From Cladopsammia gracilis (Eukaryota > Cnidaria > Anthozoa > Scleractinia > Dendrophylliidae), in the NCBI GenBank assembly GCA_022457155.1, contig JAJGOT010000310.1, positions 527,001-591,000 on the forward strand: 64,000 nt of DNA, in the 5' to 3' direction. Below are positions 44,721 to 55,400 of this stretch, piece by piece (position 1 is the stretch's first letter; the number at the start of each line of letters is the position of its first letter). A program made the position numbers and the translations under genes. The notes beneath the pieces were generated by a model. The model did not search any database. It saw only the letters and a list, made by a program, of their open reading frames with translations, and was not told the DNA's origin.

Positions 44721-45690
44721 CATACATTATGATCAGGGATACACCAAGAACCTAGGATGTTTTGTCAGATATTTTGACATTTGTTATGTCACGTAACCTC
44801 TTTTCCTTAAATGGCGGTTTCCGTTGACACTTGGACACGATTAAAAGGCGGTATTATTAAGCCCTTACACTAGGCGTAAAAAAGAAAAAAGGAATAAATA
44901 AGATGAATATAATGCGACTATCTATTCCCTATTTTCGTTGAAAGATTTTAACCGTTATAAGGCAAATGCCAGTCACGTGACCCAAACTTGACAAGAAACA
45001 GTTGATCAAATGGATTCAAACGCGAATAACAAAATGCTTGCCAAGTTTTATAAAGATTAGATAAATGCTTTTACTTGAAATAAAAATCCTCAAAATTACT
45101 GTTTGAGTCAAGCCTTAACACACTTGAGTTTGAGACATTTTAGAAAAAAAATGTAGAGTGGAATTTTTTAAATCTTTAAAAGGCCTTTATCGATTTATCT
45201 CGATTTCCACAATACAGATTTTTTTCAAATTTACACAGGAAGTGAAGAATATTGCAAATTTTTAAAAACGCTTATAAAAAACATAGGTCACCGAGTTAGT
45301 TTTAAAGATAGATTAAAAAAAACTGACTTTTGAGGGGTACGTCTTTGGAGGGTTATAGTTACCATGACAACAGATATGACGTCATAAATGGTCTTGAAGG
45401 CAACTTTAACAACCCTGTCATTAGCTTGTCTATAAATTGTTTCAGAGACTAAGACCATTAAATTTTAATGTTGAATTGTTCTGACATGTACATAAGCTTT
45501 AAGAAACCTTTTCGAGCCTCCTTGATTAAATTTATTTTATAATTTATCAATTTTTTATTAAATAAGTATTTTTTTTTTTGGGGGGGGGGGTGGTTAATTC
45601 ATATTAATACATGCAAATACGAAAAACGTCTGATTGGTCGACACTCGGCCACGTGATATGTCTCTTGAATTCAAGATGGCGGCAAAATAT
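44721..45690. other. Intergenic region without recognised features
   Basis: AT-rich, with a short T/G homopolymer at about 45570. No coding sequence is supported. Confidence 0.45.
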
Positions 45691-45696
45691 CTCTGA

Positions 45697-46140
45697 CTTA
45701 CAATACAATACAATACAATACAATACAATATATTTTATTCAACGCACACGAACTTTACAGAAAAGGAAAAAGAAAATAATTTAAAAATAAAACTAGATTA
45801 CAGATAGAGAAAAGAAAAACCAAAGAAAGAAAAAACAGACTCGAGAAGAAGAAGGTAGAATTTAATACAGCGTACGAGTTTTGAAGGTCATGTAAGGCGT
45901 TTGTGGATGGATAGGACTGTTTGATATTGTGTTCGCCGTTTATTGCTTTGATAATTTCATTCCGGCAGGTTTTGTGTTTTAAACAACGTTGCATTTGTGG
46001 GTTAAAGACGCCACGAGTTCTGGAGGTCAAGCTGTGTACAGCTTCCTGTTTTAATGCAACCACTTTACTCACGCGAGTTGAGTGGAAGACACATGCACAT
46101 GTCCAACTAAACTGTTATACCCTCGAACCTTTTGATAACT
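45697..46140 (-). repeat. Retroposon 3' region with (CAATA)n tail
   Basis: (ACAAT)n at 45700-45730 is followed by TATTTTATTCAACGCACA and about 400 bp shared with 5990-6430. A minus-strand open stretch of about 70 codons (QEAVHSLTSRTRGVFNPQ) has no recognised domain. Confidence 0.5.
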
Positions 46141-46808
46141 TCGATTAAATAACATTCTTAGTGAATTGCGAAAATAGGCCTGTATTAAGCTTTCGAATAA
46201 AGTATAAACTACGAAAATATGGATTTTTATCGTTTATTCATGGTAATTGCCTATATTAAAGTGTATGTTTCTGGAATCGTCAGAAATATTTATTTTATTC
46301 ATTGAAGTGTCGAAGTGTGACTATCGCTTATTGTAAAAGCGGCTTTAGCACTACTTTTTGTGGTGTTGTGTTGTGTACTTGTGTTAAGTAGTCTAATGCA
46401 AAAAATTACTGTTCGAAGTAAAAAGTATAATTACTGAATACTAGTTTTGTATTCTGAACACACTGTCTTGATCGATCGCTAAATAAAATTCAATTCACTA
46501 TAACCAACTAAATGAACCCAAATGAACCCGAATGAGCCACTTGTCTTTTAAGCCAACAAAGCAAAGGCTTATTTTCCATACTAAGTTGTTAAAGTGTTCA
46601 AAATGGACTTTACAAGTCAACAGCTGAGCAATAAAATTAAAGTTGTCATTTGAATGAATCCAAAGCGAAAAGGCATCTGGGGCAACGCCGCACTAAAAAT
46701 AGATTTCGCTAAATTATTCGGAATTATACAAAAACGTCATTCTATCAATCAATGACATTTTCAAAACAACATCGCGCACGAAGTTATTTTATTTCCACAG
46801 AATCGACG

Positions 46809-46893
46809 ATGGTTATTAAGAAACCAATGTTTATTATCATGCTCATCATGTTCCCAGTGTTGATGATGGCAAAGGAACCTGAAAAAAGTGCAG
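46809..46893 (+). CDS. Lectin B exon 1: signal peptide
   Basis: Starts MVIKKPMFIIMLIMFPVLMM. The conserved acceptor tttccacag ends at 46800, eight bases before the ATG, implying a 5' untranslated exon further upstream. Confidence 0.88.
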
Positions 46894-49800
46894 GTATTTA
46901 TTTAATGTAAACGAAAACTAGGCAAACAACGAGAAATTATAAACCGAATCGAGTTAATTATAAAACAGACGATTATCATCATTATAGTTAAGTCGGTCGC
47001 ATTCATAAAGTCTCCATGTTTCAGGGCTAAACTATAGAATACAGGGCCAGTAATTTGCATCTCCGCGATCAACAAAAGTGCCTATTGCAGTATACCTCGT
47101 TCTACAAAGAGTTCCGACACATGCAAATGAGATGGACCAAAGTGGCCCTTCCCCGTGGGGGTACTCAACAAAGTTTTGAACGGGGATGCTCCGCCCCAAG
47201 GTCCGAACGCTTACCCTTTCATATACCGTTTTTGACAGAAAAGGTACCTCTTTCATATACCTTCCATTGAAAATTGTACCCCTTTCATTGAAAATGTTAC
47301 CCCTTTCATATAGCCTTAGCTTTACGTGCGTCTGTTTGATATATTTTGAAAGGCAGTTTTGATAATACTTAAATGGCAGTTTGTTTTCCCTACCCTTTTT
47401 TTATAATTCAACTCGTGTTTTCCCTACCCTTTCCTATACTTCGTGAAATCCCTACCCTTTCATATACTTTAACTCGTGAAATCCCTACTCTTTCATATAG
47501 TTCCAGCCTAAAGAAGGAACCCCTTTCGGGCGGAGCATCCCCGTATAGCCCATTATAGAGAGTAACCCCCACCCCCCCCCCCCCCCCCCCCACCCCCCTG
47601 CATTCTGTAATCGCTCCCGGCTTCTCGGTGTTTTAAAATCCTGACTAAATTCCCGACTTTCGTTATTTATAAAAGTCAAATCTGCAAAGCACCGCAAACG
47701 ATAATGCTGCTAACGGTATGCGTAGGATCTGCGAGAGACCTAACCAGCCAAAAAATGAACAAACATAGAATAAACTACAGGGCTGATCCGACTACGGAAA
47801 ATAATAAATTTTGCGAGACACCATCGCAACAGAAACCGATAAAGTAAGATCGCAACCGTGGACAGCTGTTCTATTTTTTTACGTAGTCAGATCAGCCCTG
47901 CAGTTTATTGTATGTTTGTTATTTATATCGTTTCCGAAAAACAAGTAAAATATTATATATATTCTGATTACCTTACGAAATGGAACAGATGTTTTGGGTC
48001 TATACTGAAAACAATAACAACAATAATATTAATAACAATTATACATTGGTGTCACTAGCTCGACTTTGATTGGCTATGAGCACGCAGCTAATTATTGCTT
48101 GCTGTTTCTGTTAAGTCATGCCTACAGACAATAAATTTTATATATGTAGAAGTGACGTCATACCTACAGACAATAGTTTGTCTGCTGTGCATTGATCACT
48201 TTTTTGTGCGCGCTCTTGTCTTCACAAGTGCAGCTCAGGAATATGCATAATAAAACAATTATTGGATTCGGTTTTCGCATGATAGCGATAATCATCAAGT
48301 CCTCAGTTTGTGTTATCCGCCTCAGCCTTCGGCTTCGGCTTCGGCAGATAACACAAACTTTGGCCTTGATAATTATCGCTATCATGCTCAACCTCTTTCA
48401 ATAATTGTTAATAATATTTATTGCAGCTTGTCCCGTCACGGACGCGAAAAACAAACACAACGACGAGATAGAGAATGAACAGGAAAGGATTAAGAAAGTA
48501 TTACATGCAATGGCTACAGAAATGGAACGCAGTTGTGGTAAGAGACGCGCGCGGGCCAAACGACCGCGCGAGTGGAATACCATTCGGAATACCATACTTA
48601 CCAATCTCGTCCCCAAAGCCTACTCTGCTTTCAAAATCGCGGGTGGGAATAGAAACCACTGGACAAGACTGCTAATGAAATGGCGGTTTTGCAGGTTTTT
48701 TTTTTTTTTCAACGTTTGGCAGCCATGTTTGTTTTCAATTCCAATTCTAGCAACCTGAAATCGTTTTTCAAACGAAACGAAGACATTTCAGGATGTCTTA
48801 CGTGACAAAATGCTCCAGGATTTTTGGAGTGTAACTTAATAATTACATCTGCCGGCAGCTAATCCGCGTTGGTATAGTGGATAAGGATATTAGTTATGAA
48901 ACGAACGACTCGGGTTCGAGGCATACACTATACGTCCTATACTGATCTTTTTTTCTAATTTTACTCTAAGTGTGAAATAGGTTTTACTTCATGTAACTTA
49001 AAGTGAAAAGGAAAGGTCAGTTTGAGATATGGAAACGAGTGTGTACCGTTTTGCAGCCTTGTCCAGCAGTTTCTGTATCCGAGCCGCCATTTTGAAAACT
49101 GAGAAGCTCTGGGAATGAGGTTGTAGAGAATGGGTAAACACGCAATCTCGTACCCAGGGTCTCTCTTCTTCCCTCTCTTGGGGGCGGGAAGAAGAGAGAC
49201 CCTGGGAACGAGGTTGATAACCATGCGAGTCGCTTTGGATGACATACGAATGTACATCGGTACGGCGTACATACATGATCAGGCTCTTGACGCCTGTTTA
49301 TGCATGCGCTTTTTGTCCCGCTCATCAATGCAATTTCGTCGTAATGTCAACTAGCGGCGATTTATGAAGGATTCGGTTACGATATTTGCCATGCGATTTC
49401 CCAAAATGTTTCTAAACCTCTGAGACATCGCGCTTCAATTTGCACCCATATCGAAATGAAATCTCCGCTATTTGAGGATGCAACATGCGCGCGACAAAAA
49501 ATATACATTTCCTCATGCTTTGAGGCGTACGACTGCCTGGCTCCCAATTCAATCTCATTCACTCGAGTCTTATGCTGTGTCGTGGGGTCAGCATTAGATC
49601 CCATCCGCCTGAACCACCTCGGACACTTTTTGAGAATTCTATAACGTGATGTTGACACTTAGAATTTTATTTTCAATAAATTTTTAAGTGTAAAAAAGAA
49701 AATCTAAAATCCCAACTCAGGATTGAACATGACCTTAGCTGGGCTTAGGCTTACATAGCCTACCGTTGTAGGTTGTTTGGGCCTAAATTCAACTATATAA

Positions 49801-51542
49801 ACTGCTAACCCCAACCTCAACTGAAAGCTAACCAGTTACTCCGTTATATAAGTCCCAATAAGGTGTCCGAGGTGGTTTAGGCGGATGGGATCTAATGCTA
49901 ACCGTGTTGGGGACACTTCTGGAATTAATCAAAGGCTCCTACGAGCCAACTCGTGAACACGAAACAACATTCAGACTCTCTCCTCTCCCCCTCTTCATTT
50001 TGCCACACCACCCCCACCCTATGCGTCCAGCTACCAACCCACCCCTCCTTCAACGCCGTCTCCATGGGTAACGCAAGTGATCATTACCTTGTTCCCAGAA
50101 TCCCATTGTGTCCTGTCAGAAACCCATAAGTGGGTTAAAACGTGTAACGCGCATTATAATTCAACACATTGATACACTGCCCAAATATGGTAAAAAAGTT
50201 ATCGATATACGCTATGTCTACATGACGTATATCCAACGATGAATGTAGATTTCGCATTTTGACAAGAGAATGCAAAAATGACGGACCGGACTCGATATTT
50301 TTTCTTCAAACTGTCCTTTGTTATCAATGTGTTGAATTATAAAACTATTATAGCGCTCAAGCTTGCGTTATATCGCCTAATTTTAGCCGACTCGGCCTAT
50401 GGCCTCGTCGGCTAAGAATTAGGCGATATCGCGCGCGCTATAATAGTTAATTCACAGCTTCCGAATATTCATTTTTTGCTTAGTACCATATTTGGAAAAC
50501 CCTCGTTCCAGGGAGATTGGAAGCAGGTTGTTCTAGCGAATTCATTGGTTAAGATTTTTATATTGATTTTCCAAATATGGCTGTAACAACTTCTTAGCAA
50601 ATTGAATAATCGGAAGCTTGTTTTGAAGCGCACAAGAGACAGTTGCACGTTTCGACCCACTGATGGGTTTCTGGTCCTGTCGTTTATGGTTCATGTATTT
50701 TTCCCGACGTTTTTTTAATCAGGTAAAATAATTATGGTCATAACATTTACATAATGTAAACTTTTAACATACGAAAGATTACAAACTCGGCCATTTATAG
50801 AATAGTTAAAATAAACCCAAAACAGTGAATAAATACAGATGGATACAAGAAAAGGAAATAACTTTTTCCATCCCTCCCTTTATACTTTGTTGTTTGTATA
50901 CAAGAGAAAATGATCTAGATCATTTTCTTTTGATGTAAACGAGGAACCTGAATCTAAAATTGAATACATGTGTTTCCCCTGGAAATAAAGTTTGTACTAA
51001 GAAAATTCCGAGCGTCTCATGGGACTCAAAAAAACGAAACGAAACAGTTAAGTTTCATTAATTTGATGCTATAATTGTTTTCAGGTTGTCCAGCTGGTTG
51101 GGTTAGACACGAAGATGTATGTTATTATATCGGCAATACACCAACAACAAAATGGCTAGATGCTAGAAAAAAATGCAAGAATATGTCGGCAGATCTCCCC
51201 ATAATAAAATCACGCGCTGAGAACGAGTTCATTGTCGAGCATGCGCAGAAGCAAGATACAGTAACTCATGAGGGGGTGTGGCTTGGGATGGAGCGAGAGA
51301 ATAAGACATTACAACGAGACTTCTATTGGATTGACGGCTCTCCAGTGATGACGCAAGCGTATCAAAACTGGGCAGAAGGCGAACCGAACATGCATTTGGG
51401 AGGTGAACATTGTGGAAACATGTATGTGATCTTAAATCAATACGGAAAGCCAGGGGAGTGGAACGACCACCGCTGCGATTGTACCAATTATGCTGGCGGA
51501 AAGGCCGAGTGTCCAGTTGTTCTTTGCCAGAAGACCCTTTGA
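46809..51542 (+). CDS. Secreted C-type lectin B (3 exons)
   Basis: Exons 46809-46893, 48427-48537 and 51085-51542 join in the same phases as lectin A and give 217 residues. Signal peptide about 1-21; neck exon of identical length (111 bp) with Cys at both ends; CTLD with EPN at 165-167 and WND at 191-193, so mannose-type calcium-dependent binding is predicted. Exon 3 has the same length as in lectin A (458 bp). Variable positions cluster around the long loop (NMHLGGEH against NMDQGKEH) and the first helix. The introns also share blocks (for example CAAGAGAAAATGATCTAGAT before exon 3), so the whole gene was duplicated. Confidence 0.92.
47148..47592. mobile_element. G-run-bounded element with CCCTTTCATATAC subrepeats, copy 2
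   Basis: Same inner inverted blocks (GGGGATGCTCCGCCCC and GGGCGGAGCATCCCC) and CTTTCATATAC repeats as 22532-23115. The left G-run is short here and the right C-run is long. It lies in lectin B intron 1. Confidence 0.75.
48277..48387. repeat. Hairpin just upstream of the lectin B neck exon
   Basis: GCATGATAGCGATAATCATC and GTTTGTGTTATC pair with GATAACACAAAC and AATTATCGCTATCATGC. Outer CAATTATTG/CAATAATTG motifs extend it to about 48256-48417, ten bases from exon 2. The lectin A intron lacks it. Confidence 0.75.
48427..48537 (+). CDS. Lectin B exon 2: helical neck
   Basis: CPVTDAKNKHNDEIENEQER and on to MERSC. Acceptor ttgcag, donor GTAAGA. Confidence 0.9.
48866..48930 (+). repeat. tRNA-like sequence (SINE head or tRNA pseudogene)
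   Basis: CGTTGGTATAGTGGATAAGG (A box) and GACTCGGGTTCGAGGC (B box) are spaced as in a tRNA. The acceptor stem does not pair, so a functional tRNA is not claimed. Confidence 0.55.
49143..49216. repeat. Short inverted repeat, CCCAGGGTCTCTC family
   Basis: CCCAGGGTCTCTCTTCTTCC pairs with GGAAGAAGAGAGACCCTGGG around a short GC-rich loop. It is related to 20806-20925. Confidence 0.85.
49300..49480. repeat. Remnant of the TTTACACA-type MITE
   Basis: TAGCGGCGATTTATGAAGGA and TGCGATTTCCCAAAATGTTT resemble the interior of 56993-57280 with many changes. Confidence 0.45.
49591..49900 (-). mobile_element. Composite TIR element with a tRNA-like core, copy 3
   Basis: Same core and TCGGACAC termini as 40285-40593, but the outer arms are GATCCCATCCGCCTGAACCA and inverse, unlike any other copy. 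Confidence 0.7.
50366..50452. repeat. Palindrome in lectin B intron 2
   Basis: ATATCGCCTAATTTTAGCCG pairs with CGGCTAAGAATTAGGCGATA. The outer TATAGCGC/GCGCTATA extend the arms. Confidence 0.8.
51085..51542 (+). CDS. Lectin B exon 3: C-type lectin domain
   Basis: Acceptor tttcag. Complete CTLD ending CPVVLCQKTL-stop. Confidence 0.95.
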
Positions 51543-51906
51543 GGCGGCCAGATCTTCCTAAATTGTAAAGCTGTAAACCAATCTCGTCCGCAGGGCGTTA
51601 CATAACATGCAAAGGACTAGACAAGAAAGCCAGAGTCAACAAAAAATAACAAAACTTTAATTCGCGATCTGCAAGTGGAGGCAGCTCGTATGCAAGTAAA
51701 AACAACGGTTAAATGGAAAAATCACATTTTGCGTACGATTCGTTTCACAGTTTTTTTTGTCATATCTTGTAAGGTTCAAGTCTTGTTTCATTGCAGTTCT
51801 TTCACTCAATGTGAAGCCTGTTTTCTTAGGGTCTTGTGGACATTGAAATCCGAGAAGGTGCACGCAGTATCACATAAACTCTGAGTACGGGTAAGAGTCT
51901 AGATTC

Positions 51907-52145
51907 CATAGCTCGAAAAGAGGTCGGACACCTTATTGACAATTGTTTAACAAAAAGTCGACGGTAATGTGTTTTTTATGATTAAAAAAATCTACTCTAC
52001 CAGAGCAACACCGAGCAGTTCGGATCAATTCCGTTTAAATATAATTATATGACCTGCTAACCCAACCTTACCCTAAAGCTAGCCAGCCAACCTTTTTTTT
52101 CGTTACATACTTCTCAGTTAGGTGTCCGACCTCCTTTTGAGCTAT
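51907..52145. mobile_element. Composite TIR element, internally deleted copy 4
   Basis: ATAGCTCGAAAAGAGGTCGG and inverse arms with GGTGTCCGAC termini. It is shorter than the other copies and lacks the tRNA-like core. Confidence 0.6.
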
Positions 52146-52222
52146 GAAATATAGACTCTACTAAAAACGAGGCTACCCTTGGACTCAAGGGCATGAACGC
52201 TGACAAGCGCAGTGCAGAATCA

Positions 52223-52419
52223 TCATTGATTGGCGCACTGATTGGGTTCATCTTTAAACATGCTGTTTGCTGCATCCTCTGAGAGCCAGTTTTGACAATT
52301 TCCCTTCGACTCAGTTTTGCTCCTTTTGTGTTCTGTAGATGACACGTTGACATTTTCAATAGTCGATAAATTGAGGATGGATGAGTTCCTAGATCCCCTT
52401 TCAAGCGCTTCCGTAGAGA
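52223..52419 (-). CDS. Coiled-coil gene: possible last exon
   Basis: A good acceptor (tttgcag) and matching phase give a 65-codon Ser/Asn-rich C-terminus (VSTEALERGSRNSSILNLS) ending at 52223. It does not look like coiled coil. Support is by phase only. Confidence 0.5.
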
Positions 52420-55400
52420 CTGCAAATAAATTTAAAAGAAATATATCAGATGAGACCTTCTGGGATTTTTTTTCTCGTCTTTTACTTTCCCAGTGAAATC
52501 TCAGGCAATTAATGCAACGAGTGTTAAAAGGAGCTACGTCACGATGATTTTGAGGTTTTGGGGTCAAACTGCAACAAATTAAAACTAAGTACCTTTGTCG
52601 TACACGAAAAGCGTGTAGAACACTAAGAGGAAGATATCAAGTGAATTTTAGAAGAGAAAATAAACTATAATCAGAGTTTTAGCGAGTTTACCAAGACACA
52701 AGCAATGAACTTGAAAAAATCAGCCCAATATTTTCAAAATGCAATACGTTTCCATCCTGGCCATCTACTACCCAAGGCACTTATTTTTACTTTTAGAGCA
52801 CTCTTAGAGCACATAACTGGAAACAACACTGGACCATTATTTTTGGATTTTCACTGATATAAATATGTCTTTTGGCTTTTTTAAGTAACACTAAACAATG
52901 GTGACATAGCCCCCTTTAAGGGCTGGGTAAAGTACATTTGTGAATGGGGAAGTTGACGAACAATGCTTTTCTGTAGTATTCTTTGTTTTTCGATTTTCAG
53001 GAGGAATTTTAGTAAGTTTGACAAACAGGATTTCGTATTTAATCCTTCCACTGACAGAGTCAAACAGAGTTGCATAGTGTGGTTTTATCTTTTGAGTCTG
53101 TGTATTATAAAGCACGATATTCAATTGAAAGCTACTGAGCAGTACTTTTTTGTGGTGCTGTTTATTATGCTGTACAAGGTGGTTCTAATTTTTGAGTCTG
53201 TGGACAAAACCCTAAAGTGTGACCATTCAAATGAAAGCTACCGAGCAGTACTTTCCTGTGGTACTGTTTATTATGCTGTACAAGGTGATTCTAACTTTTG
53301 AGTCTGTGGACAAAACCCTAAAGTGTGACCATTCAAATGAAAGCTACTGAGCATTATTTTTTTGTTGTTGTTGAACTGTTTATTATGCTGTACAAAGTGG
53401 TTCTAACTTTTGAGTTTGTGGAAGCAGCACTTTCCTGTAGTACTGTTTGTTATGATATACAAGGTGGTTCTCATGTTCGAGTCTGTGGAAAAAATCCTAT
53501 CGTGTAACCATTTAAATTAACGCTCCTCAACAGAACCTTATTTTCAGTGGTAGTTTTCGTTTCTCCGTATTTTACAAAATGAGCTTTGGAATTTTCTTGA
53601 ATTTCGATTTAGGGCACGGGAGAAAAGGGTTAACCCTTTAAGCCCTAATATCAAAATTTAAATTCTCATTTCTAGTCCTATACATTTCCAATAGAAGTAG
53701 TGGGAAGAAATTGTTTGGATATCAAGAACTAATCTTGCGTGATCATGTCCTTAATTCTCATGACATTTTTTTATTGATAAGGCATTAATATTACAAGGAG
53801 AAATTTGATGCTGATCACTCTTAGGGCTTAAAGGGTTAACTCCTAAAAGACCAACCTTCTGGAAGTCTTCGACCGGAGTCGGCCTTCAGTTTGGAGTCAC
53901 CTCCGTTTGCCTTCAGTTTTTGAGCCTCTTCCACCAGCTTTTTCTTGTGTGTCTTAAGCGCTTTATTTTCGGACGTTAACTGGGCAACCTTGTTGCTGAA
54001 AGAGAACAGTTAATGTTTTTAATGTTCGACGTGGTAAAAAAACGTTTTAACATGTATAGTATAAAGGAAAGGGTTTTCATTTCTAATGAATAAAAGATAA
54101 TAAAATGAATAAAGATAATAAAAACTATCAGTCTGTCGCGTATTCTTGGTGACAGAGGCTTTTCTCACGCTGTCATCTCTCAACACGTTAAATCGTGCCG
54201 CGAACGAACCTCTCGTGCACAGGGTATAGAGTGTTTTCACTCACGTGGTCTGCAGCTAAGCTAATTTATTTGAACAAAACAACGTGTTTGCATTAGAAAA
54301 GAGTTCAATCCCCACAGGATTAGCTTGGGACACCAATATGGCCGCCGTTTTATTGTTTTGGGACACCAACATGGCCGCCGTGACGTCATGTGAAAACACT
54401 CCATAGGTAGTGATAATCCCTGTCTTGTCAGAAACAATTACGAGATAAACAGCGCAGGCCAAACAAACAAACAAACAAACAAACAAACAAACAAACAAGT
54501 TACCTCGCTTCTGTGTTCATTAAACTTAGCGTCGCTTTTTCTCTTTCCAGCTGTTGTACTTTTTCGTTCAATCCCTCCGTCTCACTCTCCAGCTTTCCAA
54601 GCTTGGCTTTGAGTGAGTAAATGGCGACAGTCGACACAACACCTACATCACTGTCTTCTTTCTTTTTGACGGAAATAGGTTGACCGCTGAAACGTAAAGA
54701 AATAAAATTCCCAAATAAGAGCGGTTTTCAATTGAGTGAATTAATTTCGCGATTGCTCTTTTTCATTGGTACGCTTTGTCATTGGCTAAAAAATCTCACG
54801 CCACTTTCTCAACCAATCAGAAGTAAAACCAAAACCAATTGAAATTGCACCGCACTTGCTCGCACGAGATTTCCCGCGCTTGGCGCCGGCTACATGTATT
54901 TGCTTCGCGTTGTGATTGGTTCACTGAATGTTTCGATTCTGTTGTGATTGGGAGGAATTACTTTGTGTTTGGTTTTTCGATATTCAGATGAAAACTGCTC
55001 TATAAATATTCATCAGAAAATAAATTATTATAAAAGTGCACTGAAATCATACGTGTCTTTGGCAAGTTATGGCCAACATGGAAATGAAATGTACATTATT
55101 TGGCTTCTGTCTTATAAACTTCTCTATAAAAACTGATTACAGTTTATTTTTCTTTCAAGAATTCACTTGGCACTGCTAAAAATCCTAGTTTGCGAGAGCA
55201 GGCATATTTTCTCAGGCTCTTGTTTCTCTCACCGTAACAAGTTAATAGTGTCCTCCGCTTCAGGCTCCTTCAATCTTCTGATCTCCAGCTTCAAGGATCC
55301 AACTTTTTCTCTTCCCCAGTCTACCTCCTTGGTGAGCGCATGCGTGTCCTTGTCGTACTTCTCTTGTAGTTTATACAAGTCATACTGTAGAGATTGAATC

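Noticed and set aside
52963..53507. Plus-strand frames with repeated HSNES(Y) sequence that look like a repeat protein
   Set aside because: They are translations of the 104-106-bp satellite. Unit length is not a multiple of three and the frames break between units.
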